Below, piece by piece: positions 6,676-14,185 of a DNA stretch of 17,179 nucleotides (positions are counted from its first letter, which is position 1; each line of letters begins with the position of its first letter). The notes beneath the pieces were generated by a model that worked only from the letters and a program-made list of their open reading frames with translations, had not been told where the DNA came from and made no database searches. A program made the translations under genes and the position numbers. The DNA is from SOIA01 sp050116035 (GTDB lineage Bacteria; Acidobacteriota; Aminicenantia; Aminicenantales; Aminicenantaceae), in the NCBI GenBank assembly GCA_050116035.1, contig JASFPJ010000034.1:1-17179 (forward strand), in the 5' to 3' direction.

Positions 6676-8235
6676 ATGAAAAGACGTCAATTCGTGCAGA
6701 CCATTGGTCTGGGTGTGGCATCACTGGCTTTTCCCGGCTGTTTCGGTGGAAAGAAAACCTGGCCCAAAAAACCCAACATCCTGTTTATCATGAGTGACGA
6801 CCATGCCTCCCATGCTATGAGCTGCTACGGAAGCCGGATCAATACGACACCGAATATCGATCGCATCGCGAATGAAGGGATCCGATTCGAGAGCTGCTTC
6901 TGCACCAACAGCATCTGCGCTCCCAGCCGGGCTGTTATCCTAACCGGAAAGCACAGTCATCTCAACGGTGTGCGGGATAACGCGCTGAGGTTTGACGGCA
7001 CGCAGCAGACATTTCCCAAACTCCTCCAGCAGGCCGGGTACCAGACAGTCATGATCGGCAAGTGGCATCTCAAGAGCGACCCGATGTGTTTCGATTACTG
7101 GAATGTCCTTCCCGGGCAAGGACATTACTACAACCCGGACCTGATCGAGATGGGCGAGAGAAAACAGTATCCCGGTTATGTCACGGATATTGTCACGGAT
7201 ATCGCTCTTGATTTTCTCGAGAACCGGCGCGACAAGGCTAAGCCATTTATGATGATGCTTCACCACAAAGCCCCTCATCGCAACTGGCAGCCGGCTCCAC
7301 GCCACCTGACTAAATATGACAAAGTGAAATTCCCTGAGCCGGATACACTATTTGACGATTATTCAACCCGCTCCGCCGCCGCATCCGAGCAGGAGATGAC
7401 TCTCCGGGACCACATGCGGAACGAGTATGACCTGAAAATGGGACCTCCACCTGGACGTCTGAACGATGAACAGAAAGCAGCCTGGGAAGCCGCGTACGGG
7501 CCAAAAAGGGAATCCTTCAAGCGGGAAAGACCGGAAGGCGAAGAGCTGGTCCGCTGGAAATACAAGAGGTACATGGAGGACTATCTGGGGTGTATTGCAG
7601 CCGTGGATGAAAACATCGGCCGTGTCCTGGACTATCTGGACAAATCCGGTCTGGCGGAAAACACGATCGTTCTCTACACCTCAGACCAGGGCTTCTACCT
7701 GGGCGATCACGGCTGGTATGATAAGCGGTTCATGTATGAGGAATCCCTGCGCATGCCGCTTGTGGCCCGTTTTCCTGGCGCCATCAAGTCTGGATCTGTG
7801 AATGACGAGCTGGTCTCTAACCTCGACTTCGCACCCACCTTCCTCGATCTTGCTGGCGTGGATACTCCAGAGGACATGCAGGGACGTTCTCTGGAAAAAT
7901 TCTTGCAGGACCGAAAGGTCAAGGATTGGCGCCAATCCATTTACTATCATTACTACGAATACCCGGCTGTGCATATGGCCAAGCGGCATTACGGAGTCCG
8001 GACCAAGCACCATAAACTGATCCACTTCTACCATGACATTGATGCCTGGGAGCTGTATGACCTGGAAAAAGACCCTAAGGAATTAAACAACGTCTACGAT
8101 AACCCGGACTATGCCGGTGTCGTTCAAGAATTGAAGACAGAGCTGAAACGCCTTCAGGTCCTCTATGGGGACTCGGATGAATTGGCCCAAAAGTTCATTC
8201 AGGAAGATCTCGAGAGACACAAAAAAAGAAAGTAA
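6676..8235 (+). CDS. Lipoprotein sulfatase of the alkaline phosphatase superfamily, Cys-type (S1 family)
   Basis: Hydrolyses sulfate esters, most likely on a glycan. The 519 residues begin with MKRRQF and a hydrophobic stretch ending in the lipobox LAFPGC, so Cys22 is probably lipidated and the enzyme faces outside the inner membrane. The metal-binding start is NILFIMSDDH (34-43, Asp41/Asp42). The formylglycine signature is ICAPSRAVILTGK, with Cys81 as the residue to be oxidised; a Cys in anaerobes usually needs the radical-SAM enzyme anSME. GKWH (128-131), HHKAPH (196-201) and TSDQGFYLGDHGWYDK (335-350) supply further active-site residues. The C-terminal part, with YDLEKDPKELNNVYDNP, is the usual sulfatase tail. 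Overall look is nearest to N-acetylglucosamine-6-sulfatase-like S1 members, but the substrate is not certain. AGGGAGGA precedes the ATG. Its TAA directly abuts an inverted-repeat element. Confidence 0.93.
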   Translation: MKRRQFVQTIGLGVASLAFPGCFGGKKTWPKKPNILFIMSDDHASHAMSCYGSRINTTPNIDRIANEGIRFESCFCTNSICAPSRAVILTGKHSHLNGVRDNALRFDGTQQTFPKLLQQAGYQTVMIGKWHLKSDPMCFDYWNVLPGQGHYYNPDLIEMGERKQYPGYVTDIVTDIALDFLENRRDKAKPFMMMLHHKAPHRNWQPAPRHLTKYDKVKFPEPDTLFDDYSTRSAAASEQEMTLRDHMRNEYDLKMGPPPGRLNDEQKAAWEAAYGPKRESFKRERPEGEELVRWKYKRYMEDYLGCIAAVDENIGRVLDYLDKSGLAENTIVLYTSDQGFYLGDHGWYDKRFMYEESLRMPLVARFPGAIKSGSVNDELVSNLDFAPTFLDLAGVDTPEDMQGRSLEKFLQDRKVKDWRQSIYYHYYEYPAVHMAKRHYGVRTKHHKLIHFYHDIDAWELYDLEKDPKELNNVYDNPDYAGVVQELKTELKRLQVLYGDSDELAQKFIQEDLERHKKRK

Positions 8236-8360
8236 GGGGTCGCATCTCAACATTCGACATTTTTTATCTTAAAAATTTTATCAAGAGCCAAGGCTGCACT
8301 TTATCTGACAACTAATTGGACATAAAAAAGGAGAAATGTCGAATGTTGAGATGCGACCCC
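8236..8360. repeat. 125-bp element with 27-bp perfect inverted-repeat arms
   Basis: The left arm (8236-8262) starts GGGGTCGCATCTCAACATTC, and the right arm (8334-8360) is its exact reverse complement over 27 bases. The arms enclose 71 AT-rich bases without an ORF. It begins at the base after the sulfatase stop. As RNA from either strand it would form a long hairpin and could end transcription of both convergent genes. The form resembles non-autonomous elements moved by REP-associated or IS200-like Y1 transposases. That link comes from memory of similar repeats and is not shown here; no transposase is in the window. Confidence 0.8.
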
Positions 8361-8380
8361 ATTAATGCGACCCCATTAAT
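8351..8380. repeat. Tandem duplication of the element's outer end
   Basis: ATGCGACCCCATTAAT occurs at 8351-8366 and again at 8365-8380, so a 14-bp unit is repeated with shared edge bases. The first copy includes the outer part of the right arm of the inverted repeat. The stop codon of the small MetS-like gene (8376-8378, minus strand) lies in the second copy. It looks like slippage or a stepwise insertion at the element's edge. Confidence 0.75.
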
Positions 8381-8471
8381 TCTCTTTAGAGGAAAGATAC
8401 AGGAATAGAATAAATCCCCCCAGACAGATCCCGAAAATCAGGATCATCGTGATTAGAGCCTCAATCGTCAT
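8376..8471 (-). CDS. 31-residue single-pass membrane protein, MetS-like small subunit of the NSS transporter
   Basis: The ORF starts inside the end of the transporter gene: ATGACGATTGA contains both this ATG (8469-8471) and the transporter's TGA (8461-8463), an 11-base overlap typical of translational coupling. The product begins MTIEALITMILIFGICLGGF and ends LFLYLSSKEN, a single hydrophobic helix with a short polar tail. Small proteins of this length and shape, encoded directly after NSS transporters, include MetS of the methionine/alanine importer MetPS and its relatives (PF16951). The position and hydropathy support that call; sequence identity with MetS cannot be judged reliably at this length. 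The stop codon lies in the repeated edge of the adjacent inverted-repeat element, so the natural C-terminus may have been changed by that insertion. Confidence 0.65.
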   Translation of the reverse strand: MTIEALITMILIFGICLGGFILFLYLSSKEN

Positions 8472-9930
8472 TTTTATCCAGATAAAGCTTTTTAGTGATG
8501 AGCTTGTTAAATACTATGAAAACGCCAAGGGCGGCAGCCCACTGGAAGATCACGGTTCCGATCGAAGTCTTTGAAAATATATTCCACCAGTTTCCAGGGC
8601 TCGTTGAATAGCTGTCCCAGAACCACCAGGCCAGCATGGCAATTATCTGGATGGGCAAGAAAAAAGTCACCAGAAAATCAAACCACCGGCCCAATCTGAT
8701 TTTGTGTTCAGGCCGGGTAATGATCTCTTCACGGATTTTTCTCGGCCCAACCTTGAGCACAAGAACGAGAAAGAACGAACCGCTCACCACCAATCCCATC
8801 GCCCACACCCAGTCCTGGTTGTTGAAAAAACCCATGCTCAGAGCAGAAGGAAGTCCCAGAGCAAAACAGCTGATCCCCACGATGATCACCGCCTTTTTCC
8901 GCGTGAGTCCGGTATCCATGAAGATTCTTGAAATCAGCTCCAACTGAGAAATGAGCGAAGAAAAGGCCGCAAAGCAGAGGGCCAGAAAGAAAAGTGCTAA
9001 AAAGAAGTTCCCGGATGGGATTTTGGAAAACAGGATGGGAATCCATTTGAAGGTCAATCCTTCGTTTCCCTGTGCCATGATATCCAGCACTTTTTGCTGA
9101 GCTAAATTTTGGCCGGCGAAAAATGAAAAAACCGTGGGAATCACGGCTGCAGCAGCCAGGAGTGAGGCCATGTTGTTGCCGAATCCCAGTGTGGCCGTGG
9201 TCAGCAGCGGATTTTCTTTCTTCCGGGAGTAAACTCCCAAGGTCAGCATCAGGCCCCAACCTGCCCCAGTGGACCAGGCTGCCTGGCTCAAGGCGTTCAG
9301 CCAGACCTTGATGTTCCCCAATTGAGAGAGATTCGGAGAGAACAAGAAGTTTAAACCCTGCACCGCACCGGGAAGAGTGAGTGACCGTCCCACAGCGATC
9401 AGAAGGAGCACAAACAGAGATGGAATAAGAATCTTGTTCGCTCTCTCTATTCCCTTGACAACTCCAAAATAAATGATTGAACAGCCGATGAAAACAGCTA
9501 GGAAATGGAAGCCTACCGGTTCCCAGGAAGAAGAGAAAGTCTCCCAGTACTGGATCGGCTCCTTCCGGATCAATCCTTGAAAACACGTGGCGAATAGGTA
9601 TTTAATGCACCACCCTGTAACGACCGTGTAATAGAAAGTGATCGCGGCTGTTACAAAAGCCACGAACGTCCCCATCCAGGCATATTTTCGTCCCATCATT
9701 TTCCCAAACGAACCGATAACGCCCATTCTTATCTTTTTGCCCAGAGCCAGTTCCACGGTTAAAAGAGGAATGGCCCAGATGAAGAGAAACACAATCCAGG
9801 CAATCATGAAAGCTCCGCCGCCGTACTGAGAGGCAATACGCGGGAAACGCCAGAGGTTTCCCGTGCCGATGGCCATACCGATGCCGGCAAAGATGATCCC
9901 CCAGCGAGAAAATGTTTCGCTTTTTCTCAT
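8461..9930 (-). CDS. Neurotransmitter:sodium symporter (NSS/SNF) family amino-acid transporter
   Basis: A 489-residue, roughly 12-helix sodium-coupled symporter in the inner membrane. The first helix carries the family signature WGIIFAGIGMAIGTGNLWRF (10-29, Asn25, Arg28), with Pro30 and a Gly-rich GGGAF following, then the VELALGK block (about 59-65). The later AWSTGAGWGLMLTLGVYSRK block corresponds to the TM6 region of LeuT-like proteins. Substrate is likely a neutral amino acid. A small overlapping subunit gene follows and suggests a MetPS-type importer of methionine or alanine. There is no clear ribosome site before the ATG; a good promoter ends only 12 bases upstream, so the message is probably near-leaderless. 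The neighbouring divergent peptidase genes could supply its substrates. Confidence 0.92.
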   Translation of the reverse strand: MRKSETFSRWGIIFAGIGMAIGTGNLWRFPRIASQYGGGAFMIAWIVFLFIWAIPLLTVELALGKKIRMGVIGSFGKMMGRKYAWMGTFVAFVTAAITFYYTVVTGWCIKYLFATCFQGLIRKEPIQYWETFSSSWEPVGFHFLAVFIGCSIIYFGVVKGIERANKILIPSLFVLLLIAVGRSLTLPGAVQGLNFLFSPNLSQLGNIKVWLNALSQAAWSTGAGWGLMLTLGVYSRKKENPLLTTATLGFGNNMASLLAAAAVIPTVFSFFAGQNLAQQKVLDIMAQGNEGLTFKWIPILFSKIPSGNFFLALFFLALCFAAFSSLISQLELISRIFMDTGLTRKKAVIIVGISCFALGLPSALSMGFFNNQDWVWAMGLVVSGSFFLVLVLKVGPRKIREEIITRPEHKIRLGRWFDFLVTFFLPIQIIAMLAWWFWDSYSTSPGNWWNIFSKTSIGTVIFQWAAALGVFIVFNKLITKKLYLDKNDD

Positions 9931-10281
9931 GACAAGAACATCACTTTACCTGTTGTTATTTTTCGTGTCAATACGTAATTGGGAACATTTCCTGCAGGGA
10001 TACTCTTTTTATGAATTTGCATATACGACCTATGAGGAAAGAAAGGGTGTTCCTCTCGGGAACGTGCCTCAGATGGAAAAATACGATTGTAACTTTTGCG
10101 TTTTTTTATTAACTTAGTCCTACTGCTGTTTCGTCAAAGTCCAGGATTGTATTTCATTATGATTCAGGATTGAAAGCTTCTCGACCAATGGAAAAAAATT
10201 AATTGATAGAAGAGAAATAATCTTAGTCTTCACATTTTTGCTCAATATGGTCGACAATTCTTTGGCATTCGGAGGTAATCA
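9931..10281. other. Divergent intergenic region between the transporter and the M24 peptidase
   Basis: 351 bases. The transporter promoter lies at the left. A GGAGGT ribosome site (10271-10276) for the peptidase lies at the right. Two short palindromes are visible: CCTGCAGG (about 9990) and GTTCC/GGAAC around a small loop (about 10050). No convincing promoter was found for the peptidase and no gene is visible. Confidence 0.4.
9943..9971 (-). promoter_or_regulatory. Promoter of the NSS transporter gene, implying a near-leaderless mRNA
   Basis: On the minus strand, a perfect TTGACA (9966-9971), a 17-base spacer and TAAAGT (9943-9948, four of six). The -10 box ends 12 bases before the ATG at 9930, so the predicted leader is only about 6 nt. 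That agrees with the absence of a Shine-Dalgarno sequence, in contrast to the other genes in the window. Confidence 0.55.
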
Positions 10282-11643
10282 ATGAATAAAAAAATTCTGA
10301 TCTCTATGAACATCATACTCCTGTTTTTATTCACACCGCCCCTCATCGCGGGAACCTGGTTTGAAAAATCCGACCATGCGGAGAGGCGAGCCAGATTAAT
10401 GGAAAAGACATCAGATGGAGTAACAATCATCCTCGGTGCGACAACTCCCGTATCGGACAAACAGTTCTTGCAAAACAGCGATTTCTTCTATTTCACCGGA
10501 GTGGAGATTCCGAACGCTGTCCTGGTCATGGATGGGATGAGAAAAGAGAGCACTCTTTTTTTCACGATCAGTGAAAGAGAAGCCCGGGGAGAGGGCATCT
10601 CTCTTGAACTTGTGCGCCAACCTGTAGAAGTGACTGGGATAGAGAGAGTGTTGCCGATCGAACGGCTGTCATCCACTCTATCTAGGCTGAGTCTGCAGAC
10701 CGATGTTTTTTACACGATGTTCAGGCCCGAGGAGCTGAGCCGGGAGAACACCAATGAAAAATTTCGCGCCCTCCAGAATACAATGACTATGAATATGTGG
10801 GATGGAAGGCTGACACGTGAGCTCCAATTTTTGAAGCGATTGAAGGAAAAATTTCCCCATATCACGGTCAAAGACTGCTCTCCTCTGGTCTGGGACCTTC
10901 GAAAAATAAAGTCGCCGGCAGAGATCGAGCTCTTGCGTCAAGCGGCCCAAATCGGAGTCAAGGCCCACATCGAATTAATAAAAGCCACACGCCCAGGAGT
11001 CTCTGAAAAAGAACTGGCAGCCCTGTTCGAGTACGTCTGTAAAAAGGAAAAAGCCCAGGAACTGGCCTTTTACGTCATCCTGATGTCCGGCCCCAACCAT
11101 GCTTTCGGCCACTATCATAAACATGACAGAATACTGAAGAGTGGGGATTTCATCATCCTGGATGCCGGACCTGAATACGGATACTACAATGCGGATATCT
11201 CCTCCACTTTTCCGGCCAACGGGAAGTTTTCACCGGAGCAGAAGAAAATCTATGAAATGTCCTACGGCATCCGCAAAACCTGTCTGGACAATTACCGGCC
11301 GGGCATCACGTTCAGGGACTTGGGGAAGAAAGTAAGGGAATTCCTTGTAAAAAATGGTTATGATCCGGAAGACCGTAAATTCAGGGGCCTGATCCGGTAT
11401 GGCGGCTACAACCATTCTATCGGACTGGCCACTCATGACCCTATGGGAACCTTTGCCGGTCCGGATGAAGTCCTGCGTCCGGGATTTGTCTTTGCCTGCG
11501 ACATCAACATCCCCTATCCTGACCAAGAAATGGGAATCCGGCTTGAGGATACAGTAGTGATCAAAGAAAACGGCTATGAGAATCTTTCACACGGAATTCC
11601 CAGGACACTGGCTGAGATAGAAGCTTTAATGAAAAAGAAATAA
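10282..11643 (+). CDS. Exported Xaa-Pro aminopeptidase-like M24 metallopeptidase
   Basis: 453 residues. The N-terminal signal peptide (basic MNKK, hydrophobic to about 20, likely cut after LIAG) sends it across the membrane. Residues 30-205 form the aminopeptidase P N-terminal domain, with the QNSDFFYFTGVEIPNAVLV pattern. Residues 210-430 are the pita-bread catalytic domain: Asp294 in LDAGPE, Asp305 in NADISS, His378 in NHSIG and Glu422 in GIRLEDT match the dimetal ligands. The fourth ligand, usually Glu, is Asp407 (FACDINIPYP); I have an impression that other exported members share this. Such enzymes remove an N-terminal residue preceding proline. GGAGGT is ideally placed before the ATG. The M1 peptidase gene follows on the same strand after 76 bases that hold an inverted repeat. 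Confidence 0.9.
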   Translation: MNKKILISMNIILLFLFTPPLIAGTWFEKSDHAERRARLMEKTSDGVTIILGATTPVSDKQFLQNSDFFYFTGVEIPNAVLVMDGMRKESTLFFTISEREARGEGISLELVRQPVEVTGIERVLPIERLSSTLSRLSLQTDVFYTMFRPEELSRENTNEKFRALQNTMTMNMWDGRLTRELQFLKRLKEKFPHITVKDCSPLVWDLRKIKSPAEIELLRQAAQIGVKAHIELIKATRPGVSEKELAALFEYVCKKEKAQELAFYVILMSGPNHAFGHYHKHDRILKSGDFIILDAGPEYGYYNADISSTFPANGKFSPEQKKIYEMSYGIRKTCLDNYRPGITFRDLGKKVREFLVKNGYDPEDRKFRGLIRYGGYNHSIGLATHDPMGTFAGPDEVLRPGFVFACDINIPYPDQEMGIRLEDTVVIKENGYENLSHGIPRTLAEIEALMKKK

Positions 11644-11700
11644 CCTGGATTATTCATAAAAAATGCCGCCATCATATGGTATGAATAATTCAGGATAATT
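11644..11700. repeat. Short copy of the region-3471 repeat: inverted arms between two peptidase genes
   Basis: CCTGGATTATTCAT (11644-11657) pairs with ATGAATAATTCAGG (11681-11694) at 13 of 14 positions, with a further CCAT/ATGG hairpin in the loop. The right arm and following bases (11681-11700) match 3661-3680 at 19 of 20. It starts on the base after the peptidase TAA. It may act as a stem-loop between the two genes, but only a four-T run follows, so a terminator role is doubtful. Confidence 0.65.
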
Positions 11701-11719
11701 TTATGCCAGGAGCTACATC

Positions 11720-13882
11720 ATGAAAAAACGGATTTCGACTTTATTAATCCTGCTTTCTCTGTCTTTTTTTCTGAACGCCCAAAAGATCGATGTCTACAAA
11801 AGACCACTCCAGACCGAGAGGAGCCGGGATTTTGACGCCAAGCATTACAGGATTTCTCTGATTTTCGACCTGGATAAAAAATACTTCGAGGGAGAAAACC
11901 AGATCACTCTATCTCCCTTAAGAGATGATTTCAGAGAATGCCGGCTGGACGCTGAGGAGCTGGCTGTCACGGCTGTCTTCGACTCCATGAACAATCCCCT
12001 AAAATTCAAACAGGAGGCTAAACAAATCATCGTTACTTTCTCGAAAACTTATGGGTACGGTGAGACAGTGACTTTCACTGTCCAATACCATGCCACCGAC
12101 CCGAAGGCGGGCCTTTTCTTTGACGAAGAAAGCCCCGCCCATCCCCGGATGGTTTCAACCGTCTCCTGGCCGGAAAACGCTCACCACTGGTTTCCCTGCT
12201 ATGACTACCCCCATGACAAGGTGACCAATGAGATGATAATCACCGTCAAGGATAAATACAAGGTTCTCTCCAACGGAAAGCTGGTCAGCGTCAAAGAGGA
12301 TAAGAAGAATGGGACGAAAACCTATCACTGGTCGCAGGATCTTCCCCACTCCACCTATCTCTTCATGCTGGCTATCGGACCGTTCGCGGTCATCGAAGAT
12401 TCTCTCGGATCCCTTCCCGTCACCTACTGGGTCTATGAAAAGGACGTGGAAGATGCGGAATGGATCTTCAAAAAAACCCCTGACATGATTGACTACTTCA
12501 ACAAACTGTTCGGCTATGAATACCCCTGGGCCCAGTATGCGCAGGTCACATCTCCTCGAATGGGAGGCGGCGCAGAGAATACATCAGCGACTCTTCTCGG
12601 CCAGGGAGTTATCCATGACAAACGGGCCGAACAGGATTTCTCCTGGCAAAGAGTCATCGCCCATGAAATCGCTCACCAATGGTGGGGAGACCTGATCACC
12701 CTGCGGACCTGGTCTGAAACCTGGATGAACGAAAGCTTTGGCACGTACTGCGATTACCTCTGGACGCGGCATGATAAAGGAGAAGATGAAGGCGCGTATA
12801 CGCTCCTGGGTAAAAAGAACCAGTATCTAAGAGAAGCCCATACAAGATACATTCGCCCGATCGTTTTCGACAGGTACAACCGTCCGCATGACAATTTTGA
12901 CAGTCACACCTATCCGAAAGGCGCATGCGTTCTCCACATGCTCCGCTTTATCCTGGGAGACAAACCTTTTTTCAGAACCCTCAAACACTTCCTGCACAAA
13001 CACGAGTTTCAGGCTGTCGATACCCATGATTTGATGATTGCCGTGAAAGAAGTCACGGGACAGAACCTGGACTGGTTTTTCGAGCAGTATATATTCCAAC
13101 CAGGGCATCCGGTTTTCGATATCAGGTATACCTGGGACAGGAAAAGTCAAAAACTCCTGTTGAAAGTCGTTCAAACTCAAGATACATCCCAGGGGATACC
13201 GGTTTACGCGACTCCGGTGATTATCGGAATTACCACAGCAGAAAAGAAAATATCCAAAAAAGTATGGATAAAACAGAGAGAACAGGTTTTCGAATTCCCG
13301 GTCAATACAAAACCGCTCTTGGTCCGGTTTGATGAAGGAAATTATATCTTGAAGGAATGGACATTCGAAAAAAGTCTGGACGAACTCCTCTATCAGCTCC
13401 AAAACGACGATGTTATCGGGAGGGGCTGGGCAGCCTCTGAACTCGCCAAATTTGGGGATGATTCCTGGGCCCTAAACGGCTTAATCGACAGGGCTCAAAA
13501 TGACGGATTTTGGGCTGTCAGACGAAGCGCTGTCGAAACACTCGGAAGGCTCAAAAAGAGGGAGCATATAGACCTGTTCAAAGAGAAATGCAAAGACCCA
13601 AAATCAAGCGTCAGAGTGGCCGCCTTAGGAATTCTCGGGGATTATGAAGAGGCGGAATTGACCTCGTTTTTTGTGAAGCGCTTCAAAGAAGATGACAGCT
13701 ACCTTGCTCAAGCCGAAGCATTGAGAGCCATCGGGAAATGTGGTGATCATTCTCAGCTTTCCTTTCTGAAAAAAGCTGCACAGATGAAATCTCCAAGGAA
13801 TGTGATACAAAGAGCCGCGGATTGGGCGATTAAAAAGATTGGGAACGTTCCCCACCTCCAGGATTCAGCGCCCATTGGGTGA
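11720..13882 (+). CDS. Exported M1-family aminopeptidase with C-terminal HEAT-repeat domain
   Basis: 720 residues. A signal peptide covers about residues 1-20 (cut before QKIDVYK). The N-terminal beta domain runs to about 230. The catalytic domain holds GGGAENTSA (282-290, Glu286 binding the substrate N-terminus), HEIAHQWWGD (315-324) with zinc ligands His315 and His319 and catalytic Glu316, the third zinc ligand Glu338 in MNESFGTY, and Tyr398 in TYPKGA stabilising the transition state. A beta-sandwich (about 460-550) follows. From about 556 there are roughly five alpha-helical HEAT-type repeats of 30 residues (for example DGFWAVRRSAVETLGRL and SSVRVAALGILGD). It probably trims N-terminal residues from peptides in the periplasm. 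AGGAG precedes the start. It sits behind the aminopeptidase P-like gene, possibly co-transcribed. Confidence 0.94.
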   Translation: MKKRISTLLILLSLSFFLNAQKIDVYKRPLQTERSRDFDAKHYRISLIFDLDKKYFEGENQITLSPLRDDFRECRLDAEELAVTAVFDSMNNPLKFKQEAKQIIVTFSKTYGYGETVTFTVQYHATDPKAGLFFDEESPAHPRMVSTVSWPENAHHWFPCYDYPHDKVTNEMIITVKDKYKVLSNGKLVSVKEDKKNGTKTYHWSQDLPHSTYLFMLAIGPFAVIEDSLGSLPVTYWVYEKDVEDAEWIFKKTPDMIDYFNKLFGYEYPWAQYAQVTSPRMGGGAENTSATLLGQGVIHDKRAEQDFSWQRVIAHEIAHQWWGDLITLRTWSETWMNESFGTYCDYLWTRHDKGEDEGAYTLLGKKNQYLREAHTRYIRPIVFDRYNRPHDNFDSHTYPKGACVLHMLRFILGDKPFFRTLKHFLHKHEFQAVDTHDLMIAVKEVTGQNLDWFFEQYIFQPGHPVFDIRYTWDRKSQKLLLKVVQTQDTSQGIPVYATPVIIGITTAEKKISKKVWIKQREQVFEFPVNTKPLLVRFDEGNYILKEWTFEKSLDELLYQLQNDDVIGRGWAASELAKFGDDSWALNGLIDRAQNDGFWAVRRSAVETLGRLKKREHIDLFKEKCKDPKSSVRVAALGILGDYEEAELTSFFVKRFKEDDSYLAQAEALRAIGKCGDHSQLSFLKKAAQMKSPRNVIQRAADWAIKKIGNVPHLQDSAPIG

Positions 13883-13956
13883 GGGTGAAGGTGAACACGA
13901 GTTGTCAGGTTACGGTCTACCTCGTCTATACTTGAATGAAGCCTGTGTGCGGGAAT

Positions 13957-14184
13957 CTATTTGAAAAGCTCTAAACTCATGTTCTCTTGTTTGTAACGGG
14001 CCTTGATTCTCTCGTCATAGTTTTTTTTCATTCTCTCCAGATGGAATTCCACTACGGTCGGGTCCTCAGGAATTCCTCCTTGATCCCCGGTGTCTTCTAT
14101 CCAGGCATCCAGAATCTGCCGCAACTCGATCAATTTCTCTTTAAGAATTCCCTTCTGGATACAGCCGTACTTAGATTTCCTCGC
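13957..14184 (-). pseudogene. C-terminal relic of a second sulfatase
   Basis: An open frame of about 75 codons ending at TAG (13957-13959) has no start codon with a ribosome site and is cut off upstream by an in-frame TGA within the end of the next gene. It reads LRQILDAWIEDTGDQGGIPE then VVEFHLERMKKNYDERIKAR, which strongly resembles the C-terminal tail of S1-family sulfatases (LxxxLDxWxxETGDxG and MKxxYDERxxAR). It is unlike the tail of the intact sulfatase at 6676-8235, so it derives from a different subfamily. The rest of the gene appears to have been lost by deletion, with the join at or near the end of the Kre9/KNH-domain gene. Confidence 0.65.
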
Positions 14185-14185
14185 T

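Noticed and set aside
8729..9586. 285-codon ORF in another frame of the NSS transporter gene
   Set aside because: Same strand, shifted frame of a well-supported transporter; no family motif and composition rich in Cys, His and Arg.
12827..13402. 191-codon minus-strand ORF within the M1 peptidase gene
   Set aside because: Antisense to the catalytic and sandwich regions of a complete M1 peptidase; no motif of its own.
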